From the NCBI GenBank assembly GCA_040902925.1, contig JBBDWJ010000322.1, positions 1 to 12,709 on the forward strand: 12,709 nucleotides of DNA. Reading direction: 5' to 3'. This document shows positions 6,769-12,709 of the stretch, piece after piece. The notes below the pieces were generated by a model, which was not told where the DNA came from, did not search any database, and worked only from the letters and a program-made list of their open reading frames with translations. Position numbers and translations under genes: made by a program. Position 1 is the stretch's first letter; each line of letters begins with the position of its first letter. This DNA comes from JBBDWJ01 sp040902925. Its GTDB lineage: Bacteria > Acidobacteriota > Terriglobia > Bryobacterales > UBA6623.

Positions 6769-8082
6769 TCATAACATCGCAGAAAACAACGTGGCCAATC
6801 CCAGAAAACTAAAAAAGCCAAAGACATCGGTCACGGTAGTGAGCACGATCGATGAAGATTGCGCGGGATCCTGCCCGAGCGCGCTGAGCAACACCGGAAT
6901 CGCGGCCCCCGCCACACCGGCGATCGCCATCGCTAGCACCATGGCGATTCCGATCACCATGCAAAGCCCCACCGATCCACTCCAGATGTAAACACCGAGC
7001 ATGGTAACCAGGGCTACCGCAATGCCGTTGAACAAGCCCGTGAAGAATTCTTTGACGACAAGCTTCGGCCAATGGCTTTCGGTAACTTCGCGCAGCGCCA
7101 GCCCGCGTAGCGTCACCGCCAGAGCTTGCGCGCCGGTATTTCCGGATTGCCCGGCCACCACGGGCAACAAAACCGCCAGCGCCGTGACGCGCGCAATGGT
7201 TTCTTCAAACAAACCAACCACCGACGCCGCCAGAAATGCCGTCGCCAAATTGATCTGCAACCACGGCAGCCGTTTTTGCACCGCGAACGAAACCCGGGAA
7301 AGGGCGCGCTCATCTTTGCTGACGCCCACCATGCTCTGAATGTCAGCGCTGGCCTCCTGCTCGGCGGCCTTGACAAGCTGATCGAGGCGAATGACTCCGA
7401 TCAACCGGCCGTCAAAGTCCACGACCGGGATGCTGGCCAGCCTCGCATTGTTCAGTAGCTCGACGACTTCTTCGCGCGAGGTGAGCGCCGAAACCGACAA
7501 TGGCTGCTCGCGGGTCAGCGACTGCAGTTCCGCATCCAAAGCGGCCAACGCCAATTGTTGCAGCGGCACAACGCCCGCCAGCATGCCGTTCTCATCGACC
7601 ACGTGGATCACGTAGATGCGCCGCCCCGGCCCGAGATCACGCAGCCGCTCAAGCGCCTGCCCCACGGTAGTCGTCGGCCGAAACGCCGACACGCGCGGGT
7701 CCATGAAGTGTCCGGCGACGTCGATCGGATAGCTCATCAGCTTGCGGAATTCGCCCGCCCGGTGGGCAGGCATAGCCGACAGCAAACGCTCGCGATGGTC
7801 GTCATCCAAACGGGCCATGAGCGACGCCGCGCGCGTCGTTTCCAACTCGACAAGAAGCGCGACCGCCGTCTCGTCACGAACTCGCGCCAGCACGCCCGCC
7901 GCCGTGCCCGGCGTCAAGCGCTGGAATACATGCACCGCTTCCCACGCCGGCATACCCTCGATCACGATGGCTGCTTCCTCGACGCGCTCCTCCTCGATAA
8001 TTCTCGCCACCTCGCCGGGATGCAGCCGCGCGAAACCGCCGATCATCGTCGCCGTTGCTTGTTCGATCAGATTTGCTGGCAT
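6769..8082 (-). CDS. mgtE: Magnesium channel MgtE
   Basis: A 437-residue inner-membrane Mg channel, near the usual 450. The cytoplasmic MgtE N domain (about 18-125) ends in the YPIDVAGHFM junction. Two CBS domains span about 126-245, and the membrane domain runs from about 275 to 437. The signature PVVAGQSGNTGAQ (307-319) is present, as are AGAAIPVLL, DPAQSSS (405-411) and TTVTDVFGF (415-423). Asp419 corresponds to the pore aspartate known from Thermus MgtE. In the family, Mg bound between the N and CBS domains closes the pore when internal Mg is high. ATG 8082 has AAGGA six bases upstream. It is third in the transcription unit, 25 bp after a shorter paralogue of its own cytoplasmic half. Confidence 0.97.
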   Translation of the reverse strand: MPANLIEQATATMIGGFARLHPGEVARIIEEERVEEAAIVIEGMPAWEAVHVFQRLTPGTAAGVLARVRDETAVALLVELETTRAASLMARLDDDHRERLLSAMPAHRAGEFRKLMSYPIDVAGHFMDPRVSAFRPTTTVGQALERLRDLGPGRRIYVIHVVDENGMLAGVVPLQQLALAALDAELQSLTREQPLSVSALTSREEVVELLNNARLASIPVVDFDGRLIGVIRLDQLVKAAEQEASADIQSMVGVSKDERALSRVSFAVQKRLPWLQINLATAFLAASVVGLFEETIARVTALAVLLPVVAGQSGNTGAQALAVTLRGLALREVTESHWPKLVVKEFFTGLFNGIAVALVTMLGVYIWSGSVGLCMVIGIAMVLAMAIAGVAGAAIPVLLSALGQDPAQSSSIVLTTVTDVFGFFSFLGLATLFSAML

Positions 8083-8107
8083 CGTGTGTCCTTCCCCGGC
8101 GCCTGCG

Positions 8108-8935
8108 CTACAACCGGCTTCTCGTGCCCGAGCTCATGCCGCCGAAAAGCTCGATCAGCCCCGTCCAGTAAAGCTCGCCGAGCGCGAACAGAGTGTCAAA
8201 CCCGCCTCCGGCGCGGCCGGCCTGCTCGTAGGCTTCCGCCAACCGCCTTAGAGTGCGATAGCGAATCATGCCCACAAAGGTTCCGTCCTCGGAGACCACA
8301 GGCATGGCGTGATGCTCGCGCCATCCCGGATGCACGACCACCGCGGCCAAGGGGTCGCGGTCAGAAAGGCTCATCACCTTGGGGCTCATCACCGCGCGGA
8401 CCAACTCTTCGCCGCCGGCCATGAACAGTTCCCGCAAGCCGATGACTCCCGCAAGGCGCTGCTCACGGTTCACGACATATACGTAGTAGTAGAGGTGAGC
8501 CGGAGATTCGCGCAGCCGTTGGCGTGCTTCCTCAACCGTGATATCGTCAGGCACGGTGACCGTGAGCGCATCCATGACCGCGCCCGCCGACTCCTGCGGA
8601 TAGCGCAGCAGGCTTTCCAACCGCTCGCGCGATTTCGCTGGCACACCCTGCAGCAGCGTCTGGCGTTTCTCTTTGTCAACCCGCCGCAGAAGGACAGCCG
8701 CGGCGCCCGGCGGCAGCGCATCGACCAACGCCGCGGCCTTGGCGGCCGGCAAATTTTCGACGCAGCGGGCGGCTAGATCGGTGTTCACGCTATTCAGTGC
8801 ACGCGCGGCCGCCGGCGCCGGCGTCTCATTCATCACGGCCACGGCCTGATCGAAAGGCATCTCTTCGAGCAAACGCGCCGCGTCGGCAGGGTAGTCGGAG
8901 AGAAACTCGCTCACCAGCAATCGCTTGACGTTCAC
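8108..8935 (-). CDS. Soluble MgtE-N/CBS protein without the membrane domain
   Basis: 275 residues that match only the cytoplasmic half of MgtE. An N domain of helical repeats spans about 5-115 (PADAARLLEEMP, LPAAKAAALVDALPPGAAAVLL), followed by the junction YPQESAGAVM (112-121) and a CBS pair (about 118-235; VPDDITVEEARQRL, MPVVSEDGTFVGMIRYRTL). The MgtE pore motifs are absent. The protein ends in a short amphipathic stretch (FDTLFALGELYWTGLIELFG), which suggests a natural end rather than a recent truncation. It starts with GTG, which overlaps the channel gene stop (GTGA), with GGGAG seven bases upstream. I infer a Mg- or nucleotide-sensing regulator that may pair with the full MgtE encoded 25 bp downstream. 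Confidence 0.88.
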   Translation of the reverse strand: MNVKRLLVSEFLSDYPADAARLLEEMPFDQAVAVMNETPAPAAARALNSVNTDLAARCVENLPAAKAAALVDALPPGAAAVLLRRVDKEKRQTLLQGVPAKSRERLESLLRYPQESAGAVMDALTVTVPDDITVEEARQRLRESPAHLYYYVYVVNREQRLAGVIGLRELFMAGGEELVRAVMSPKVMSLSDRDPLAAVVVHPGWREHHAMPVVSEDGTFVGMIRYRTLRRLAEAYEQAGRAGGGFDTLFALGELYWTGLIELFGGMSSGTRSRL

Positions 8936-9765
8936 GCTTGCTCTCCCGTCAACAGCACCGATGATTCCTCGCTGAACTTCTTGGCCGGAATCAGGATGCG
9001 TCCGCCATCGCCGTCAAGGACGACCGCGGTCGGGGAAATCTCGACGATCCGTCCGCGAATATCGCCGATGCGGACCTGTTGCCCCACACGGTAAGTTTTC
9101 TGCAGATAGTACGAAGCGATGATGTTGCTCACGGTCGGTCCCGACCCCAGCCCGAACGCCAGCGCCGCTCCACCCATCGTCGTGCCTAGAATAATCGCCA
9201 CGGTCACCATCAACAACGTGCTTTGGATGCCGATCTGGTCCGCGGCAACGATAATCGCCACCAGCAGGATCGCGCCCTGCACGACGCGGCCGACGATTTG
9301 TGCGTAACGCACGCCGCCCCGCGCAGTGCTCGTGATCAACGCGTGATTGGCCAGATTGCCCGCCAGAATTCCCACGAACACGACCAGAATTCCGAGCAGC
9401 ACACGCGGCAGATAGTAGGCGAGGTTGCTCAGGAAATCGCGCACTACAGACAGTTCGAGCTTCTCGAGAGCGCCGGCGATGAAGAACAACCACACCACCC
9501 AGAACACGACCCGGCCAATGACCATCGGCGCCGTCGTGCCGAGGCCTGTGCTTTCGAGGCCGCGCCGCATGGCGATGCTGCGAGTCAGCCGGCCCAGACC
9601 CAGCCGCGTGACCCGCTCGCAGATGCTGCGAAAGATGCGCGCCAGTATCCAACCCAATAGCACCAGGGCCAAAGCGGTCAGAATGTTCGGCAGGAAAGCG
9701 ATGCCGCGCTCGATCAATCGCGTGGCCGAAAGGCTGAGTGTTTCCGCCCATTGTGTGTAGTCCAT
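8932..9765 (-). CDS. MscS-type channel with conserved TM_helix repeats
   Basis: 277 residues, an inner-membrane mechanosensitive-channel homologue. Five hydrophobic segments lie at about 24-46, 84-104, 119-141, 157-178 and 183-207. The first and third resemble the TM_helix repeat of CmpX-type proteins (GWILARIFRSICERV, GILVVFVGILAGNLANHAL). The pore helix is GGAALAFGLGSGPTVSNII (198-216), followed by a short MscS beta domain (YRVGQQVRIGDIRGRIVEIS). The large C-terminal vestibule domain of E. coli MscS is mostly missing. The start is ATG 9765, with AGAGG four bases upstream; a GTG at 9804 is less likely. First gene of the ion-homeostasis unit, overlapping the next gene by 4 bp. Confidence 0.9.
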   Translation of the reverse strand: MDYTQWAETLSLSATRLIERGIAFLPNILTALALVLLGWILARIFRSICERVTRLGLGRLTRSIAMRRGLESTGLGTTAPMVIGRVVFWVVWLFFIAGALEKLELSVVRDFLSNLAYYLPRVLLGILVVFVGILAGNLANHALITSTARGGVRYAQIVGRVVQGAILLVAIIVAADQIGIQSTLLMVTVAIILGTTMGGAALAFGLGSGPTVSNIIASYYLQKTYRVGQQVRIGDIRGRIVEISPTAVVLDGDGGRILIPAKKFSEESSVLLTGEQA

Positions 9766-9903
9766 GGAACCTCTTTCTCCCGCACGCACGGCCTGGAAGA
9801 ACACCTGCGGGGCGCACCGGTATGGTAACGAAAAATTGTCGCGGGCGTGATTGTGCGTGCGCGGGAACGGGCTCAGAGCGGGAGTGGTGGGAATAAGGTC
9901 AGG

Positions 9904-9967
9904 TGCCGAAGGGGACGATGCCGAAGGGGACGAAAGGGACAGTCACCGTCGTTCGCGCTCCCGGCGA
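9904..9967. repeat. Orphan half-repeats before copy 4
   Basis: TGCCGAAGGGGAC occurs at 9904 and 9919 and again at 9971, at the left arm of copy 4. At 9936-9967 there is a diverged left arm (GGGACAGTCACCGTCGTTCG) with no matching right arm. This looks like stepwise duplication of the left end of copy 4. Confidence 0.7.
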
Positions 9968-9976
9968 GGTGCCGAA

Positions 9977-10060
9977 GGGGACAGTCACCGTGTTTCGCGC
10001 CCCGGCGAACTTGGGTTGTCGCTCGATGCAGGGCGGGCGCGAAACACGGTGACTGTCCCC
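9977..10060. repeat. REP/REPIN-like palindromic repeat, copy 4, with 26-bp perfect arms
   Basis: 84 bp. The left arm 9977-10002 begins GGGGACAGTCACCGTGTTTC. The right arm 10035-10060 is its exact reverse complement over 26 bp, and the loop is 32 bases. Only the outer 13 bases are shared with copies 1-3. The element sits in a 345-bp gap (9766-10110) between the hydrolase stop and the MscS-type gene start. Apart from the repeats I see no gene in that gap. Confidence 0.92.
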
Positions 10061-10110
10061 CACGCGCACCATGCGAACGTCCATGCGTGCACCCATGGCA
10101 CTCATGCAAA

Positions 10111-10992
10111 TTACAGCGCAGCCAAAAACGGCTTGAGTGCGTCGAGCAGCCGCTGCTTCTGCTCGCGGCGAACGTTGTGGCCGGCGCCGTCGATGTGCAC
10201 GATCTTGCCCTTCTTGAGCAGCCGCGTCATCTCTTCGTTCTGCTTGCGGACATCCGGCGCGGCATCCGCTTTGAGGATCAGCGTCGGGACCGTGATCTTC
10301 GCGAACAGCTCGCTCATTGGCGCGCGGTCGCCAATGCGGCGGTACGCCGTGTTGGGGTGATGCTGAATTTTCGACGGCGCCCAGATGCGGCACTCTTCTT
10401 CTCCCCAGCTCGGGCTGTTCTTGATACAGCCGGCCACCAGATCCTCATAGGGGGTGTTGTTGCGAGCCAGAATCTGCGCGCGCCGCTGCTCGACGTCTGC
10501 GTTGGCGCCGCCGCCGCCCGACCGCGGGCCCATGCCGGGGTCTTCGAGAACCACCGCGCGCGGCACACCAGGATATTTCGCGGCGAACAGTGCGGCCGCG
10601 GCTGCGCCCATCGAATGGCCCATCACGATCGGCTTTGTGAGCTTGAGCTCCTGGATGAATGCGTGCAGATCGTCGGCCTGAACGTCAACGGGATCGGATT
10701 CGCCGCCGGGGTCCGACAAGCCATGGCCACGGGCATCGGGCATGATGACGTCGTAGCCGGCCTCGAGTTCCTTCGCCAGCGCGGTCCAGCACAAGCCGTT
10801 GTCGGAAGAACCGTGAGCCAGAACCACTGGCGGTTTCTCTCCGCCGGTACGCCAGTAGTGGATGCGAATGCCATTCGCGATCACGTAGCCGTCGGTCCAG
10901 CCGCCGGGCGGCGACGGAGCCTGCTCGGAAAACGCCGGCAAGGCGAGTAATGCCATCAAGGCAGCGACAACGAACACGTTTCGGAGCGTCAT
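10111..10992 (-). CDS. Alpha/beta hydrolase, exported
   Basis: 293 residues. A hydrophobic N-terminal segment (MTLRNVFVVAALMALLALPA) looks like a signal peptide, with cleavage near residue 22, so the enzyme is probably periplasmic or secreted. The hydrolase core shows VVLAHGSSDNG (57-66, oxyanion region), DARGHGLSDP (86-95), the nucleophile elbow GHSMGA (Ser127), an acid strand PTLILKADAAP (Asp243) and GAGHNV (His272). It is thus a complete catalytic triad in a full-length protein. Residues 153-164 form a Gly-rich loop in the lid. The substrate is unknown; esterase or similar is the safe reading. The frame begins six codons upstream, but ATG 10992 has GGAGG six bases before it. It is divergent from the OsmC gene and has no operon partner. 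Confidence 0.92.
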   Translation of the reverse strand: MTLRNVFVVAALMALLALPAFSEQAPSPPGGWTDGYVIANGIRIHYWRTGGEKPPVVLAHGSSDNGLCWTALAKELEAGYDVIMPDARGHGLSDPGGESDPVDVQADDLHAFIQELKLTKPIVMGHSMGAAAAALFAAKYPGVPRAVVLEDPGMGPRSGGGGANADVEQRRAQILARNNTPYEDLVAGCIKNSPSWGEEECRIWAPSKIQHHPNTAYRRIGDRAPMSELFAKITVPTLILKADAAPDVRKQNEEMTRLLKKGKIVHIDGAGHNVRREQKQRLLDALKPFLAAL

Positions 10993-11060
10993 ACCTGTCC
11001 TCCAGGGCAAGATTTAGTGGAGTTGCTTCGCGGGACTCCCGCGGCAGAGATTATAGCGAC

Positions 11061-11107
11061 TTTGAGCGCTTCAGGCGTAGTGGCTGTGGCGACGGAAGCG
11101 CCTCAAA
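11061..11107. promoter_or_regulatory. Inverted repeat in the divergent promoter region
   Basis: TTTGAGCGCTTC (11061-11072) faces GAAGCGCCTCAAA (11095-11107), pairing over 12 bp with one bulge and a 22-base loop. It sits between the divergent hydrolase and OsmC starts, 69 bp upstream of the hydrolase start codon. It could be an operator or a leader hairpin. I could not place a convincing -35/-10 pair in the 210-bp gap. Confidence 0.4.
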
Positions 11108-11202
11108 CGGATAGTCTCGCCGCCAGCCATGCGTTATCGTTATGAGGAATAGCGGCTCGTGCTTCGACGCTAACGTTATGTGTAGCACCGCGCTCGAGAA
11201 AG

Positions 11203-11646
11203 GTGAAAACCGTGGCCGATAAGATTCAAATCACGATTGATCAAAGAGGCCGGGCAACCTCAGAGGCCGCGATTCGCACGCATAGCGTCTTGATTGACCG
11301 CCCGAAGGCGAAAGCAGGCGACGATCGCGGCCCGATGGGTGGCGAGTTGCTGCTTACCTCGCTCGGCGGCTGCTTCATGAGCAACCTGCTTGCGGCGATC
11401 GCGGCTCGCGAGGCGAAGGTTGCCAATGTCCGCACGACGGTGACGGGAACCCTCGATGGCGCGCCGCCGCGATTCGTAGCCATCGAGGCGGTAGTATCAG
11501 CCGATTGTGAAGATCCCGAGCTGCTCGAAAAGCTGGTGACGATTGCCGAGCGCTCCTGCATCGTGGCGAACACGCTGAAGGATGCCCTCGAGTTGCGCGT
11601 GCGTGTCGACCGCGAGGCCAAAGCAAAACCGGCGGCAGGAGACTAG
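11203..11646 (+). CDS. OsmC/Ohr family protein
   Basis: 147 residues, matching the OsmC family of cytoplasmic thiol peroxidases, which reduce organic hydroperoxides. The two conserved cysteines are in place: Cys57 in LTSLGGCFMSNLLA and Cys119 in ERSCIVANTLKDAL. GPMGGELLLTSLGGC marks the first helix. The spacing fits the YhfA/OsmC-like branch, but I cannot separate OsmC from Ohr with certainty, and some members have other roles. GTG 11203 is the outer start; GTG 11212 has AAAGG closer to the usual distance and is equally plausible. The lysine- and alanine-rich tail is not conserved. Transcribed away from the hydrolase gene and converging on the multiheme cytochrome gene. Confidence 0.9.
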   Translation: MKTVADKIQITIDQRGRATSEAAIRTHSVLIDRPKAKAGDDRGPMGGELLLTSLGGCFMSNLLAAIAAREAKVANVRTTVTGTLDGAPPRFVAIEAVVSADCEDPELLEKLVTIAERSCIVANTLKDALELRVRVDREAKAKPAAGD

Positions 11647-11657
11647 GCGCGCCCGTC

Positions 11658-11858
11658 ATCGCCGCAGGCGATCCGAGCCCCATGCGCGAGCGTGGGGTCA
11701 CACAATTCGTGACGGACTAAGCGTGATGGACTAAGCGCGATGGACAAAGCGGTCACCGGACCGCGCCCGTCTTCTGCGCCGCGCTCAGAAACGCTCGGCC
11801 ACGACGCCGATAATGCCGCCCCACCCTCACGGGTAGGGCTCGGATCGCCTGCGGCGAT
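11658..11858. repeat. Second palindromic repeat family, two facing copies
   Basis: A 23-bp sequence at 11658-11680 recurs as its exact reverse complement at 11836-11858. The core ATCGCCGCAGGCGAT is itself a 6-bp hairpin with a 3-base loop. Each copy is followed inward by a further C-rich imperfect hairpin (CCCCATGC/GCGTGGGG at the left copy). A weaker relative may lie at about 11935-12000. The pair sits in the 331-bp gap (11647-11977) between convergent genes and could serve as terminator. I see no gene in that gap. Confidence 0.8.
11710..11751. repeat. Three tandem 14-bp repeats
   Basis: TGACGGACTAAGCG, TGATGGACTAAGCG and CGATGGACAAAGCG follow one another with no gap, inside the second palindromic repeat. 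The 14-bp period is not a multiple of three, which argues against coding. Confidence 0.8.
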
Positions 11859-11977
11859 TTCCTTTAGCACCGTATCCAGGTTTCGCGCCACCAGCGGGTC
11901 TGTCTCCCTTGATGACGACGCCTGTTCTCCTACCCGCCGGGGCAAGCCGTCGGCCGCGACGCCGGCGATTTCAGTCT

Positions 11978-12709
11978 CTACTCTGTTGCGGTTCCGCTCC
12001 CGGAGCCACCAAGGCCCAAACTCGTCAGAATCGCGGGGTTGCTTTCTTCCATGGCCAGCAGTTCATGGCACGAGCTACAGTCCTGGCTGATGGTTCTGCC
12101 ATCGGTGGCGGTGTGCGCGTCGTCGTGGCAGCGATAACAGCCCGGGAAATCGGTGTGGCCGATGTGGCTAGTGTACGTTCCCCAGGTGATCTTCATCTCG
12201 GGGAAAACGTTGCGCTCCCACACAGCCAGCAGACCACGGGCCGATTCCTCGACGGCCTGCCGTTTCGCCTGATAGGTTTCGGGTTGCGCCGTCTGGTAGT
12301 ACTCTTCGAGGGCCTTGGGAATCCGCTGCTCGGCATCGGCCGTTACAGCGTACTCGGCCTTCAGAATCTCCAGGCCTTTCGACTTCACGTTCGGCAGCGA
12401 TGGGTCGATGCGTCCGGCGGCCATAGCGCGATCCATGGCGCGGTCGGCCAGATAAAACTCGTGCGTCGGCCGGTTGTGACAGTCGACGCAGTCCATCGTG
12501 CGCAGCTCGAATTCCTCGGCTTTGGCGGGGTCCCAGCCCTCGGCGGCGTACTCTGTCGATTCACCCGACGGCGACGTATAGCGCACCCACGGTATCGTTT
12601 CACGCGATCGATCGGAGCGGTATTCGACCACCACGCCCGGCGTGAGGTGGAAGCCGTGGATGCCCTTCCTCTCGCCGCCCGAGATCTTCATCATCAGCAC
12701 GGTCTGCGA
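11978..12709 (-). CDS. Multiheme c-type cytochrome, NapC/NirT-like, C-terminal part
   Basis: The last 243 residues are visible; the frame is open to the window edge and the true start lies outside. Three heme c sites are present, CVDCH (near 12476-12490), CYRCH and CSSCH, with further histidines nearby that could be distal ligands (HNRPTHEF, HDDAH, SHIGHTDFPG). The spacing and the motifs TMDCVDCHNRPTHEF and DFPGCYRCHDDAHT resemble NapC/NirT-type or cytochrome c3-like proteins of Acidobacteriota. These carry electrons between the quinone pool and periplasmic partners. GIHGFHLTPGVVVEYRSD at the visible start lies upstream of the first heme site seen. The membrane anchor and any N-terminal hemes, if present, lie off the window. 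The tail GLGGSGSGTATE is low complexity. Confidence 0.85.
   Translation of the reverse strand, partial: SQTVLMMKISGGERKGIHGFHLTPGVVVEYRSDRSRETIPWVRYTSPSGESTEYAAEGWDPAKAEEFELRTMDCVDCHNRPTHEFYLADRAMDRAMAAGRIDPSLPNVKSKGLEILKAEYAVTADAEQRIPKALEEYYQTAQPETYQAKRQAVEESARGLLAVWERNVFPEMKITWGTYTSHIGHTDFPGCYRCHDDAHTATDGRTISQDCSSCHELLAMEESNPAILTSLGLGGSGSGTATE

Noticed and set aside
7555..8424. Plus-strand open frame of 289 codons
   Set aside because: Antisense to mgtE and its soluble paralogue; it spans their junction and has no protein family features.
9847..10950. Plus-strand open frame of 367 codons, the second longest in the window
   Set aside because: It reads through the palindromic repeats and antisense to the hydrolase, whose catalytic motifs and signal peptide are intact.
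11643..11945. Minus-strand open frame of 100 codons after the cytochrome stop
   Set aside because: It lies almost wholly inside repeats. The apparent peptide likeness within it comes from the repeated DNA. The cytochrome has a natural-looking end, so a frameshifted extension is not needed.

Overview
GC-rich window of bacterial chromosome. A soil-type Acidobacteriota (Solibacter/Bryobacter-like) is the best guess. This is an inference from gene content (DUF2911 protein, cytochrome P460, NapC/NirT-like multiheme cytochrome, MgtE with a soluble paralogue) and from the many GGGGACAGTCACC-type palindromic repeats between genes. No rRNA, tRNA, CRISPR array, transposase, phage or recognisable defence system was seen. 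All genes lie on the minus strand except a 92-residue ORF (830-1108) and an OsmC gene (11203-11646).

Left part (1-5027), read leftward. A VOC-fold protein is followed by a CDF metal transporter, then a secreted DUF2911 protein. Next comes a translationally coupled pair: an exported monoheme cytochrome P460 and an MtnK-like small-molecule kinase. A small plus-strand ORF converges on the kinase gene, with a shared hairpin between them. The window starts inside an enolase gene whose catalytic QEF motif reads QDF.

Centre (5210-9765). This is the most coherent block and is probably a magnesium and ion homeostasis operon. In transcription order it holds an MscS-type channel, a soluble MgtE-N/CBS protein (GTGA overlap with the channel gene), a full MgtE channel (25 bp later) and a CorB/CNNM-type DUF21-CBS-CorC protein. 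Two nearly identical 65-bp palindromic repeats separate mgtE from corB. The corB leader also carries two hairpins.

Right part (9766-12709). It holds an 84-bp palindromic repeat with 26-bp perfect arms, an exported alpha/beta hydrolase, a divergent OsmC-family peroxidase-like gene, a second unrelated family of facing palindromic repeats, and the C-terminal part of a multiheme c-type cytochrome that runs off the window.

The main candidates for a second look are the MscS/MgtE/CorB operon with its soluble MgtE paralogue, the families of REP/REPIN-like repeats in the gene gaps, and the variant enolase near a coupled kinase and P460 pair. Nothing here proves a new system; these are leads.
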